Origin: Paracoccus lutimaris
Lineage (GTDB): Bacteria > Pseudomonadota > Alphaproteobacteria > Rhodobacterales > Rhodobacteraceae
Reading direction: 5' to 3'
Assembly (NCBI RefSeq): GCF_003337565.1
Contig: NZ_QPJL01000024.1
Coordinates: 1-55,006 of the forward strand
Length of the DNA: 55,006 nucleotides
Positions 44,250-52,289 of the stretch are shown piece by piece. Both the position numbers and the translations under genes were made by a program. Within the stretch, counting starts at the first letter, position 1. Every line of letters starts with the position of its first letter. The notes under the pieces are model-generated. The model did not search any database, had not been told where the DNA came from, and was given only the letters and a program-made list of their open reading frames with translations.

Positions 44250-45643
44250 GCCGCCACCCCGGCCTTGCCCGGTTCGTGGCGCAGGTGGCGCAGGCTGGTC
44301 AGCGTGACATCGATGCCCAGCCGCTTATAGCTGTAAAGCGCCATCAAAGCCTGACCGGCCGTGCAGCCGGCGACCGATCCCAGCGCGGCGCCGGCAAGCC
44401 CGCCCAACGCGCTGCCACCGGCCACGGCCAGCAGCGTCACCACCGCGCCGATCATGTTGGCGGCAAAATCCTCGCGTCCCAGACCGCAGGTGGACAGGAT
44501 CACCGAGCCGGGCCCGAACAGGATGGTCAGCCCCGGGATCAGGGTCAGGATCAGCAGCGCCGGCCAGGCCGCCTGATAGCCGGTGCCGAACCAGCCAAGC
44601 GCCCAATAGCCAAAGCACCCCACCAGCGCCATGCCCAGCGCGAACCCCGCCAGCTTGATCGCCCCCGACACCGCCAGGAACCGGTCCCGCGCCAGGATCT
44701 CGCCACCGGTCAGTGCCCGTGACAGCCGCTGGCTGAAGGCGACATCCACCGCCGAGACGCCAAAATTCATGATGTTGATGATCGACAGCGCTACCGCGAA
44801 AAGACTGACATCCGCCGGCGTCAACGCAAGACCCGCCGCCGCGATCAGCACCGCCTTGCGGAACTCGATCATCAGTGCGCCGGGCGCCAGCCACAGGCCC
44901 AGCACGATCCATTCCCGCCCGGCCGAACTGTCGCCGCGAAGCCCGGCAAAAGGCGCGAAGCTGTCGCGCAGCAGCCGGTTCTGGATCACCACGGTCAGCG
45001 CCTCGGACAGTGCGTAAAGCGCCACCACATGCCAAGGTTGCAAGCGCAGCCCGGCCAGGGCCGCCAGCCCAAGCCCGCAGGTCAGCACCACCGGACCGGT
45101 CAGCATGCGCGGAAGGATGCCCTTGCGCATTACGCCAAGCGCGGTCGCGTGCCGGCCGGTAATGCGCGCCATCGCGGCCATGACCATGGCGGCGGTCACC
45201 GACAGCGTCAGCATGACCGAACCGGGACCGGACTGAAGGCTCTGCCAGAGCCAGGCCGCCAGCGCGACCGGCGGCAAGGCCAGCAACAGGATGCGGCGGT
45301 TGAAGCGGATGAAGCCCGCCGCCACCTCAAGGCGGCCATCGCGCATCGCGGGCACCAGCACCCGCATCGAGACCGCCTCGACATTCAGCGTCAAAAACAT
45401 CGAGGCGATCTGCGCCACAGCGATGCCGGCAAAGGCGATGCCCGACATGTCCGGCGTCATCAGCCGCACCATCAGCACCGTCCAGGCCAGCACCAGAAGG
45501 TTCGTGCCGACCCGCGCCCCGATCAGCAGCAGCGAATCGATCAGGCCCGCCGCATGCTCGCCCGCCATGGCGCGCCGTATCCGCGATGGCCGGCGGCCAT
45601 CCGCGCCAGCCTGCGGCATAGGTGTCGTGTCAGAAATCGTCAT
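44246..45643 (-). CDS. Oligosaccharide flippase (Wzx-like, MOP superfamily)
   Basis: A 465-residue polytopic membrane protein with about 12 to 14 hydrophobic segments (LIDSLLLIGARVGTNLLVLAWTVLMVRLM near the start). It probably flips the lipid-linked oligosaccharide across the inner membrane for polymerisation. ATG 45643 is the first reasonable start (GGACCTCGCG upstream, weak); the frame is open to 45835 without support. It heads the minus-strand group flippase, ExoA-like, GT2, GT4. A small ORF diverges 74 bases away. Confidence 0.88.
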   Translation of the reverse strand: MTISDTTPMPQAGADGRRPSRIRRAMAGEHAAGLIDSLLLIGARVGTNLLVLAWTVLMVRLMTPDMSGIAFAGIAVAQIASMFLTLNVEAVSMRVLVPAMRDGRLEVAAGFIRFNRRILLLALPPVALAAWLWQSLQSGPGSVMLTLSVTAAMVMAAMARITGRHATALGVMRKGILPRMLTGPVVLTCGLGLAALAGLRLQPWHVVALYALSEALTVVIQNRLLRDSFAPFAGLRGDSSAGREWIVLGLWLAPGALMIEFRKAVLIAAAGLALTPADVSLFAVALSIINIMNFGVSAVDVAFSQRLSRALTGGEILARDRFLAVSGAIKLAGFALGMALVGCFGYWALGWFGTGYQAAWPALLILTLIPGLTILFGPGSVILSTCGLGREDFAANMIGAVVTLLAVAGGSALGGLAGAALGSVAGCTAGQALMALYSYKRLGIDVTLTSLRHLRHEPGKAGVAA

Positions 45644-45676
45644 CGCGAGGTCCGATAAATGCTGATAATTTTCAAT

Positions 45677-45729
45677 ACCGACTGGCACTTCGGCGAAAAT
45701 CATAGTGATATGCGGCCATGCCAGTCGGT
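45677..45729. repeat. 11-bp inverted repeat spanning the small-ORF start codon
   Basis: ACCGACTGGCA (45677-45687) is perfectly complementary to TGCCAGTCGGT (45719-45729), with 31 bases between. The right arm covers the last two bases of the start codon and the next three codons of the small ORF at 45718. As RNA it could sequester the start; as DNA it could be a pair of operator half-sites in the flippase/small-ORF divergent region. Confidence 0.6.
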
Positions 45730-45882
45730 GCTTTGATTCTGGGCCTGATCGTCGGCGTTCTTGCCGGCGCTTGCGCGTATTTCCTTTTCGGTGCCGGTGC
45801 GCTGCCGACACTGCTTGTCGTCGTGCTGACGGCAAACCTGACCGCGTTTCTGAGCAGCCTCTGGGGCAGCTTCAGAAAATAG
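45718..45882 (+). CDS. Small hydrophobic membrane protein (54 residues), unrecognised
   Basis: A 54-residue open frame, MPVGALILGLIVGVLAGACA followed by a second hydrophobic stretch LPTLLVVVLTANLTAFLSSL and a basic end SFRK. This predicts a two-helix inner-membrane hairpin with a short loop (YFLFGAGA). It fills the only plus-strand space between the flippase and sugar-transferase genes and ends seven bases before the latter's stop. I do not recognise it; it may assist the polysaccharide machinery. No strong ribosome binding site is visible, and the start lies within an inverted repeat. Its third-position GC and amphipathic pattern favour a real gene. Confidence 0.6.
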   Translation: MPVGALILGLIVGVLAGACAYFLFGAGALPTLLVVVLTANLTAFLSSLWGSFRK

Positions 45883-45889
45883 CGCCAGG

Positions 45890-46609
45890 TCACTTTCCAG
45901 TGGCGCCCAGCACGACCCTGACCGTCTGCAGCAGAATCGCCAGATCTCCCCGGGCGCTGAACTCGCGCGCATAGGTCGAATCAAGGGCGACGCGGCTGGC
46001 ATAGCTGATGTCATTGCGGCCGCTGACCTGCCATTTTCCGGTCAGGCCCGGACGCAAGGCCAGATAGCTGGCGCTGTCCACGCCATATCGCTGCAGCTCG
46101 GCCCGCGTCACCGGGCGCGGTCCCACCAGGCTCATCTCGCCGCGCAGGACGTTTACCAGTTGCGGCAACTCGTCCAGGCTGCTGCGGCGCAGGAAATGGC
46201 CGACCGGAGTGATGCGCGGATCATTGTCCAGCTTGTGGTCGGCCTGCCATTGGCGCCGTGCCTCGGGGTCGCGCTCAAGCAGCTCCTGCAGACGCGCCTC
46301 GGCATCGGGCACCATGGTGCGGAACTTGCGGCAGGCGAAGGCCGTGCCGCCCTGACCGACCCGCTGATGCCCGAACATGACCGGCCCGCGCTGCGACAGC
46401 ATCAGCAGCGAGATCACCAGAATCAGCGGCGAAAACACCAGCAGCAGGACCAGCGCCCCGACAATGTCGAGCATCCTTTTGCCGCGCGTGGCGTAGAAGT
46501 CGCGGCGGACCGGGCGCGGCCCGAAATCCTGCGATCGCCCGACCAGCCCATGCGGGGCAAGATCGCGATAGGTCGGGGTATCCTGCACTTTTTTCAACAC
46601 GTCGAACAT
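45890..46609 (-). CDS. Priming sugar transferase (ExoY/WcaJ-like, undecaprenyl-phosphate sugar phosphotransferase)
   Basis: A 239-residue bacterial sugar transferase that starts the repeat unit by moving a sugar-1-phosphate onto undecaprenyl phosphate. One N-terminal hydrophobic segment (MLDIVGALVLLLVFSPLILV) anchors it. The catalytic domain has KFRTMVPDAE, the RRSSLDELPQLVNVLRGEMSLVGPRP stretch, and GLTGKWQVSGR. ATG 46609 follows GGCGAGATT; the frame extends upstream to 46672 without support. It is transcribed away from the AT-rich 46.6-47.2 kb region. Confidence 0.94.
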   Translation of the reverse strand: MFDVLKKVQDTPTYRDLAPHGLVGRSQDFGPRPVRRDFYATRGKRMLDIVGALVLLLVFSPLILVISLLMLSQRGPVMFGHQRVGQGGTAFACRKFRTMVPDAEARLQELLERDPEARRQWQADHKLDNDPRITPVGHFLRRSSLDELPQLVNVLRGEMSLVGPRPVTRAELQRYGVDSASYLALRPGLTGKWQVSGRNDISYASRVALDSTYAREFSARGDLAILLQTVRVVLGATGK

Positions 46610-46989
46610 AATCTCGCCAATTCCAACACAGATACACTTTACGCGATATCCCGGCCCGTGATTCACCCGCAAATTGACGGTGGGACAACGCGCCCCCTGT
46701 TAATCTCCACACGCACCCTGTCAATCAATGGCACGCGCCAAGCTTAAATATGAGCGGATTCATGCTTAACCCCCCTTGAAGACCGCCCGAAATTCACTTC
46801 AATGCAAAACATGAATGCAGATGTAAAAAAGGCTGTTCGACCAGGGCAGCCTCATTAATTATTCAGTAATAACAGTTGTTTACAATTAAATATTAGCGAA
46901 TCAATTCGCGTTAAAGTAGAAGTTTATATCAGTCACCAAGGCATCAATAACCACACATAAGACATAAAATATTCAATGAATTCGTGGGC

Positions 46990-47001
46990 ATTTGCGCAAA
47001 T
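46990..47001. promoter_or_regulatory. Perfect 12-bp palindrome ATTTGCGCAAAT
   Basis: It sits about 35 bases before the TATAAT box and could be an upstream activator or repressor site. The cognate protein is unknown. Confidence 0.4.
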
Positions 47002-47011
47002 CTGACCCAAT

Positions 47012-47041
47012 CGGTTCATTTACCAAACCGTTCAGTATAAT
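47012..47041 (+). promoter_or_regulatory. Predicted promoter of the plus-strand polysaccharide operon
   Basis: A perfect -10 box TATAAT is at 47036-47041, with a poor -35 (GGTTCA, 47013-47018, 17-base spacer). The dyad CGGTT...AACCG (47012-47030) overlaps the -35 and spacer, as expected for a repressor- or activator-controlled promoter. Transcription would start near 47048 and leave an untranslated leader of about 110 bases. Confidence 0.5.
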
Positions 47042-47159
47042 GATCCATCCCAGCAATAACTCGGGGTATGGACAAGGCATGCTTAATCTGTCTTTGGGTC
47101 TCTCCGGCGCGCGAAGAAAGCGAATGTTATTCGCAGCAACGACAATACGGATAACTGCC

Positions 47160-47831
47160 ATGACACTCATTGACCGGCCTCAGGAACAGACTGCCATGAC
47201 GGTCTTTGCCCATCCCGACGACGCCGAACTGTCCTGTTTCGGGCTGCTCTCGAAGCTGCGGCGACAGGGATGGCGGGTCATTCTGGTCATCGTGACCCGG
47301 GGTGAGAACGGCGCAAACTGCGCCGCCTGGCGCCGGGTCGGAGAGGCGACCGCCGCCGCGCGCCATATCGATGCCGAGATCGTCTTCGGCGATTTTCAGG
47401 ATGGCTATGTCACCCGCTCCGCCGAACTGGTCAGCTGGATGGAGGAACTGCTTGACGAATATCGGCCGCAACTGGTCATCAGCCATTTCGCCGGCGAAAC
47501 CAGCACGGCCCATCAGGACCATGTCGCTGTCGCCGCGGCCGTGCGCATCGCCGCAAGGCGGGCCAGATGGTACCCGACCCTGCTGCTGGCCGAGGGCATC
47601 GACAATGATTCGACCTTCCAGCCGAACTGGTTCGTCGACATCACCGACGAGCACGCGACCAAGATGGCGGTCATCCGCCTGCATGCCTCGCAGCGCGAGA
47701 AATACTACATGCAGGAGGATTATCTTGAGACCCGGGCAAGGAAGTGGTCGCTGAACTTCCCCAACCCGCCCGACGATCCGCACCGGAAAGGCTACTGGGA
47801 AGCCTTTGTGCTGGTCCAGCATGCAAGCTGA
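47160..47831 (+). CDS. PIG-L family N-acetylglucosaminyl deacetylase-like protein
   Basis: A 223-residue LmbE/PIG-L metal-dependent deacetylase. The zinc motif AHPDDAELSCFG lies near residue 16, and the second zinc histidine in TAHQDHVAVAAAVRIA near residue 120. Substrates in this family are N-acetylated sugars, so it may deacetylate a polysaccharide precursor. The start is uncertain: ATG 47160 is preferred; ATGs at 47079, 47124 and 47196 are also in frame and none has a strong ribosome binding site. It is the first gene of the plus-strand group that continues to the Wzy- and Wzz-like genes. Confidence 0.85.
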   Translation: MTLIDRPQEQTAMTVFAHPDDAELSCFGLLSKLRRQGWRVILVIVTRGENGANCAAWRRVGEATAAARHIDAEIVFGDFQDGYVTRSAELVSWMEELLDEYRPQLVISHFAGETSTAHQDHVAVAAAVRIAARRARWYPTLLLAEGIDNDSTFQPNWFVDITDEHATKMAVIRLHASQREKYYMQEDYLETRARKWSLNFPNPPDDPHRKGYWEAFVLVQHAS

Positions 47832-47837
47832 TTTCCC

Positions 47838-47987
47838 ATGACCGCCTTCCTTCCACCGCAAGAGACCGCGCCTGTCGATGCCCTGCGATCCGCGATTCTG
47901 GTCGATTTCGGCCGCTCGGTCGCGGACTGGCGGCCGCGTCGCTTGCGGAACATGACCGGTACGGAGCCTCGCCGATGGTCGATCTAG
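47838..47987 (+). CDS. Possible small protein (49 residues) between deacetylase and polymerase genes
   Basis: An open frame of 49 codons beginning MTAFLPPQETAPVDALRSAI, six bases after the deacetylase stop and overlapping the start of the polymerase gene by 13 bases. Its position would explain the otherwise untranslated 143-base gap. It has no recognisable domain, no membrane span and no strong ribosome binding site. It may be chance. Confidence 0.3.
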   Translation: MTAFLPPQETAPVDALRSAILVDFGRSVADWRPRRLRNMTGTEPRRWSI

Positions 47988-49270
47988 GCGCCTCTCCGCA
48001 CGGGCCGGCCGCGCATGACCTGCCGAAATGGCGCGCGCATCAGCAGAAAGCCTTCTGGCTGGGCATCGACCTCATGCTGGGGCTTCTGGTGCTGGCGGGC
48101 GCGGGCGATCTGCCCAATCGCTGGGGCGTTGCCAAGTTTGTCTGGCTGCTGGCCTATCTGCTGACGGCGTTGCGCATCATGGCGGTCTGGCCGGCCTATT
48201 TCCGGCTTCTGGGCCGCAACTGGCCCTATCTTCTGTATCCGGCCGTCTGCGCCATGTCGGTGGTCTGGTCGGTGTCGCGACCGGTGACCGCGGTCGGCGG
48301 CGCGCAGCTGATCATGACCGCGCTGATGGCCAGCTATCTGGGCTGGCGCTTTGCCCCGCGCAAGCTGGTGCTGATCCTGTTCGCGACCACGCTGGGCGGC
48401 GCCACTGCCTCGGCTCTGAACCTGGCGACGGGGGTCTTTCAGCCCGTCTTCAGCGATGTCGGCGGGCTGCTGGGCATCTATACCAACAAGAACATGCTGG
48501 GACATTACTCGCTGGTCGCGATGCTGATCGCGCTCAGCCTGATCCTCAGCACGCCGGGCGAGATGCCGCGCCTTGCGCGGGCGATCGCGGTTCCGGCGCT
48601 GGTGCTTTGCGCCGCCATGGTGATCCTGTCGAAATCCATGACCGCCGTGGTGCTGATGCCCTGCTATTGCGGGCTGATCCTGCTTTTGAACCGCGACCGG
48701 CTGCCAGCCGCGATGCGGCATTTCACCCTGATGGCCATGGTTGCGCTGATCGCGCTGGCGCCGATGATCCTGACCATCGCCGGGATCGACCCGATGGCCG
48801 CGCTGTTCGCCGCCACCGGCAAGGACGCCACCCTGACCGGGCGGACCGACCTTTGGTCCATCGGCGCGCATATGATCGGGCAAAGCCCGATCAGCGGCTA
48901 TGGCTTTGGCGCATTCTGGGTCAATGAACGCTTTGCCCCGCAGCATTTCGAAGTGCTTCGTGCCGGTTCTTCGGCACCGTCCTTTCACAATTTCCTGGCC
49001 GATGTCGGCATCGGCACCGGGCTGATCGGCATCGCCGCGATCCTGATTCTGGTCCTGACCACGCTCAGGCGCGCATTTCGCCGCTGGCGGGCCAGCGGCT
49101 CGGCCATGTCGGTCTGCTGGCTGGTGCTGTCGATCCTGCCGATCAATGTCGCACTGGGCGAGCCGTTCCTGTATCGTCAGCACGAATTCATGCTCAGCTG
49201 GGTGATCATGCTGGGCGTGAGCCTGGGCGAATGGCGCAGCCCATCGCGCATCCCGGGGGGCACCGCATGA
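47975..49270 (+). CDS. O-antigen ligase/Wzy-like polymerase membrane protein
   Basis: A 431-residue polytopic membrane protein of the Wzy_C/WaaL family with about 10 to 12 spans. The central periplasmic loop holds the conserved region LTGRTDLWSIGAHMIGQSPISGYGFGAFW, typical of enzymes that polymerise or ligate lipid-linked glycans. Near the end, FHNFLADVGIGTGLIG carries the usual histidine. ATG 47975 (GGAG upstream) begins the protein; the frame extends to 47744 inside the deacetylase gene. The small ORF at 49267 overlaps its stop (ATGA). Confidence 0.9.
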   Translation: MVDLGASPHGPAAHDLPKWRAHQQKAFWLGIDLMLGLLVLAGAGDLPNRWGVAKFVWLLAYLLTALRIMAVWPAYFRLLGRNWPYLLYPAVCAMSVVWSVSRPVTAVGGAQLIMTALMASYLGWRFAPRKLVLILFATTLGGATASALNLATGVFQPVFSDVGGLLGIYTNKNMLGHYSLVAMLIALSLILSTPGEMPRLARAIAVPALVLCAAMVILSKSMTAVVLMPCYCGLILLLNRDRLPAAMRHFTLMAMVALIALAPMILTIAGIDPMAALFAATGKDATLTGRTDLWSIGAHMIGQSPISGYGFGAFWVNERFAPQHFEVLRAGSSAPSFHNFLADVGIGTGLIGIAAILILVLTTLRRAFRRWRASGSAMSVCWLVLSILPINVALGEPFLYRQHEFMLSWVIMLGVSLGEWRSPSRIPGGTA

Positions 49271-49425
49271 CGCCCCGCCTTTCCCGCCCTTCCCCGACAC
49301 CGCCATGGCTGCGCCGCATGATTGCCGCCCGGCCCCGCAAGTCTGAACACGAACTGCCCGGAAATGTTCCGGCGCCGGCTTTCCCGCCGGTTGCCGGTCT
49401 GCCGGGACCGGAGACCCCGACATGA
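49267..49425 (+). CDS. Small basic/proline-rich protein (52 residues) coupled to polymerase and Wzz genes
   Basis: A 52-residue open frame, MTPRLSRPSPTPPWLRRMIA and onward, ending PPVAGLPGPETPT. Its ATG overlaps the polymerase stop (ATGA, 49267-49270) and its own stop overlaps the Wzz-like ATG (ATGA, 49422-49425). Four-base overlaps at both ends are hard to explain by chance and match the coupling style of this genome. It has no signal, span or known domain. It might be a real small protein or a translated linker that couples the two neighbours. Confidence 0.6.
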   Translation: MTPRLSRPSPTPPWLRRMIAARPRKSEHELPGNVPAPAFPPVAGLPGPETPT

Positions 49426-51623
49426 TCCAAACCGGCAAGAAACACTGGCGCAGCGAAGACGCCCCCCGCGAAGCGGTGCCCGAGGTCGATCTGGCCAGCA
49501 CCATCCGCGCCGCCCGCGCGGGCCTCAGACGGCAATGGCGGCTGATCGCGGGCCTGACGCTGGCGCTGACCGCGCTGGCGATGGTCTATGCCTATTTCGC
49601 AAAGCCGACCTATACCGCCCGGGCCGAGGTGGTGGTCGATCCGCGCATCTCGAACTCGCCCTCGGGGCCCGAGGCGCCGACGCTTCTGCTGTCGGACGCG
49701 CTGGTCGTGGACAGCGAGCTGAAGGTCCTGTCCTCGCGCGAGGTGACGATGCGCTCGGCCGAGGACATGGGTCTGTTCGACCCCTCGACCGAAGCCGCCG
49801 AGGAACCCGGCCCGCTGAGCGCGCTGCTCGACATGCTGCGCGCGGCACTGTCGCCACGCAGCGAAAAGCCGGTGCTTGACGCCGAGGATGCCGAGGCCAG
49901 CCGGCGCGAGATCATCCGCCGCAAGATGATGGAAGATTTCGACATTTCCCGCGACGGCGGCACCTATGTCATCTCGATCGCCTTTACCTCGCCCGACCCG
50001 GTCTTTGCGATGAAGGCGGTGAACACGCTGATCGACGCCTATTTCGACGTCTCGTCGGATGCGGCGCTGTCGGACACCCGGCGTATCGCCAGCTGGCTGG
50101 ACCAAAGCGTCGAGAAACTGGCCGACGAGGTGCAGGCCGCCGACCGCGCCGTGGCCGATTACCGGCGCGAGAACAACCTGTTCACCATGCGCGATTCGGT
50201 CCTGCCCTCCGAGGCGGAACTCTCCAGCGCGACGGACCGGCTGATCAGCCTGCGCTCGCAGCTGATCGAGATCGAGAACCGCCAGGACAAGATCGAGGGC
50301 ATCGTCGATTCCGGCTCGGCCGGGGCGCTGATGGACGGCACGCTGGGCGGCGAGGTCGCCAGCCCCGCGCTGCGTGACTTCCAGACCCGCTATGCGAGGC
50401 TGATCTCGGAACAGCATGAGCTGGTGCGGCGCTGGGGCTCCTCCAGCGATCTGGTGGCGCGCAACCAGCAGGACCAGCAGCAATTGCGCGAGGTGATCCT
50501 GGACGAGGCCCGTCAGATCGCCGGGCGCATGAACACCCAGATCGAGGCCGTCCGCCGCGAGATCACCGCCACCGAGGCCCAGGTCGAGGAGCTGCGCGCC
50601 CGCGCCAGCGCGGATGCCGAGAAATCCATCCGCCTGCGCGAGCTTGAGCGCGACGCCGAGGCCAAGCGCAGCCAATACGGCTCGATGCTGCAGCAGATGA
50701 TCTCGGCCGCGCAGCGCGAAAGCTTCCAGCGCGCGCCGGCCCGCGTCATTGCCCGCGCCGTGCCCCCCGATCAGGTCGCCTCGCCCAAGACCAAGCGCCT
50801 GCTGGTGCTGACGGTCTTTGCCGGGCTGGTTCTGGGCACTGGCATCGCCTTCCTGCGCGAGATGACCGACGACCGGCTGCGTCGCGTGACCGAGCTGCGC
50901 GACGGGCTGGGCCTGCGCGCCTTTGGCTTGGTGCCCGGCGTTTCGGCGGCGCGCAAGCCCGTGTCCAAGCCGGGCAGCTTCCTGATGCCGCCGCCTGCGA
51001 CCAACAGCGCCGCCCGGGGCAGCCTGCGCAGCATCATCGCCCAGATGCAGCGCATCCACCCCGAGAACGGCGCCCTGATCAGCGGGCTGGCGGCCGCCTC
51101 GCGCAGCTCGGGCGTGGCGCAGCTGTCGGGCTGGCTTGCCAGCAGCGTGGCCGGCTCTGGCGAACGGGTGCTGGTGCTGGACCTGACGGGCGACGCCGCC
51201 GCGCTGGCCGCGCTGACGCCGGCGGGCACCGCGCCGCAATATCTGGATATCGGCGCCCCGCCGCTGGATGAACTTGCGCGCCTGCAAGCCACGGCCCGCC
51301 CCGGCCAGCCGCTTGTTGCTGGTCTGCCCAAGGGCACCGATATCCTGGCCGCGACCCAGCAGCGCAATCTGGAGGCCTGCCTTGGCGCGCTGCGCCCGCA
51401 GCTGGACCTGATCCTGCTGATCCTGCCCGAACTCGCCGAACGCCCCGAGGTCGAGATCGCCGCAGGCTTCGCCGATTGCTCGCTGCTGGTGCTGCGCTGG
51501 GGCGAGGCTTCGGTCAACGAGGTGACGGAGCTTCTGGGCAGTTCCTCGACGCTGGCGCCGCGACTTTTCGGCGCGGTCTTCACCGCCGAGACCAGCCGCG
51601 GCTTTTCCCGCTACAACGCCTGA
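49422..51623 (+). CDS. Wzz/GumC-like polysaccharide co-polymerase with degenerate tyrosine-kinase domain
   Basis: A 733-residue chain-length regulator. Two membrane spans (about residues 38-60 and 455-478) bracket a large periplasmic domain with long coiled coils (about 210-440, RRENNLFTMRDSVLPSEAEL and later). The C-terminal cytoplasmic region (about 530-733) has the layout of a bacterial tyrosine kinase and keeps a Walker A'-like VLVLDLTGD (583-591). The P-loop is lost (SGLAAASRSSGVAQ where GEGKST is expected), and only one tyrosine remains near the end. It therefore looks like a pseudokinase that controls assembly without ATP. Strong terminators follow. Confidence 0.9.
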   Translation: MIQTGKKHWRSEDAPREAVPEVDLASTIRAARAGLRRQWRLIAGLTLALTALAMVYAYFAKPTYTARAEVVVDPRISNSPSGPEAPTLLLSDALVVDSELKVLSSREVTMRSAEDMGLFDPSTEAAEEPGPLSALLDMLRAALSPRSEKPVLDAEDAEASRREIIRRKMMEDFDISRDGGTYVISIAFTSPDPVFAMKAVNTLIDAYFDVSSDAALSDTRRIASWLDQSVEKLADEVQAADRAVADYRRENNLFTMRDSVLPSEAELSSATDRLISLRSQLIEIENRQDKIEGIVDSGSAGALMDGTLGGEVASPALRDFQTRYARLISEQHELVRRWGSSSDLVARNQQDQQQLREVILDEARQIAGRMNTQIEAVRREITATEAQVEELRARASADAEKSIRLRELERDAEAKRSQYGSMLQQMISAAQRESFQRAPARVIARAVPPDQVASPKTKRLLVLTVFAGLVLGTGIAFLREMTDDRLRRVTELRDGLGLRAFGLVPGVSAARKPVSKPGSFLMPPPATNSAARGSLRSIIAQMQRIHPENGALISGLAAASRSSGVAQLSGWLASSVAGSGERVLVLDLTGDAAALAALTPAGTAPQYLDIGAPPLDELARLQATARPGQPLVAGLPKGTDILAATQQRNLEACLGALRPQLDLILLILPELAERPEVEIAAGFADCSLLVLRWGEASVNEVTELLGSSSTLAPRLFGAVFTAETSRGFSRYNA

Positions 51624-51634
51624 GATGAGACACG

Positions 51635-51662
51635 AAGGGGGGCGCGCGTCGCCCCCCTTTTT
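51635..51662 (+). terminator. Intrinsic terminator of the plus-strand polysaccharide operon
   Basis: AAGGGGGGCG (51635-51644), loop CGCGT, CGCCCCCCTT (51650-51659), with the T-run TTTTT at 51658-51662. It lies 12 bases after the Wzz-like stop, with a canonical layout. Confidence 0.9.
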
Positions 51663-51663
51663 C

Positions 51664-51690
51664 CATCCCCTCTTGCGGGGGATGAAAAAA
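51664..51690. terminator. Second hairpin, possibly bidirectional
   Basis: CATCCCC (51664-51670) pairs with GGGGATG (51678-51684) across seven bases. It is preceded by T-rich and followed by A-rich sequence, so it could stop transcription entering from the minus side. It separates the polysaccharide operon from the sigma-factor operon. Confidence 0.5.
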
Positions 51691-51716
51691 TTCGGACTGC
51701 TGGCCAAGGATCGGGC

Positions 51717-52289
51717 GTGCGGATGCGTCCCAGTCTTGTGATGCTGATGGATACGCCCGACGACACGCTTGCCCATGAGGCCGCGCATGGCAGCCGCAAC
51801 GCCTTTGCGGCGCTGCTTGCGCGTCATTACGACCGCCTGCACGGGCTGTGCTGGCGGCTGACCGGCGACCGGGCCGAGGCCGAGGACCTGACACAGGACA
51901 TCTGCGCAAGCCTGCCCACCCGCCTGAAAGGCTGGCGGGCCGAGGCGCGCTTCACCACCTGGCTTTACCGCGTCGCCGTGAATGCCGCCCATGACCGCCG
52001 CCGCCGCGCCGCCACCCATGCCCGCGCGGCCTCGGGCTGGGGGGCATGGGAAATCAACCGTCAGGCCGAACTGGCCGAGGGCGCCGCCCTTCAGGACTGG
52101 CTGTCCGCCGCCATGTCCCGCCTGCCGGAAGATTTGCGCGACACGCTGGCCCTGACATTGGACGAGGGCCTGACCCAGGCCGAGACCGCCGCCATCCTCG
52201 GCATTCCCGAGGGCACCGTGGCATGGCGCATGTCCGAGACCCGCAAACGCCTCCGCGCGCTGGCGCAAGAGGAGGAGAGCACGCCATGA
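51717..52289 (+). CDS. ECF-type RNA polymerase sigma factor
   Basis: A 190-residue sigma-70 family ECF protein. Sigma-2 (about residues 28-100) shows NAFAALLARHYDRLHGLCWRL, DRAEAEDLTQDI and ARFTTWLYRVAVNAA. Sigma-4 (about 128-185) shows RLPEDLRDTLALTLDEGLTQAETAAILGIPEGTVAWRMSETRKRLR. I chose GTG 51717 because AAGGA lies six bases upstream; ATG 51723, 51741 and 51747 are possible. It overlaps the VWA-protein gene by ATGA, where an anti-sigma gene is often found. Confidence 0.93.
   Translation: MRMRPSLVMLMDTPDDTLAHEAAHGSRNAFAALLARHYDRLHGLCWRLTGDRAEAEDLTQDICASLPTRLKGWRAEARFTTWLYRVAVNAAHDRRRRAATHARAASGWGAWEINRQAELAEGAALQDWLSAAMSRLPEDLRDTLALTLDEGLTQAETAAILGIPEGTVAWRMSETRKRLRALAQEEESTP

Larger units (their letters stand above)
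46610..47159. other. AT-rich divergent regulatory region of the polysaccharide locus
   Basis: About 550 bases between the sugar transferase (minus) and the deacetylase (plus). It is far more AT-rich than the rest of the window, especially 46740-47045. No convincing gene lies in it; a 65-codon minus frame at 46973-47170 lacks a ribosome binding site. Palindromes include GCGAA-TCAA-TTCGC (46896-46909), ATTTGCGCAAAT (46990-47001) and CGGTT/AACCG (47012-47030). A perfect TATAAT is at 47036-47041. Confidence 0.7.

Noticed and set aside
46973..47170. A 65-codon minus-strand frame in the AT-rich region
   Set aside because: It overlaps the predicted promoter and the start of the deacetylase gene, lacks a ribosome binding site, and has no recognisable product.
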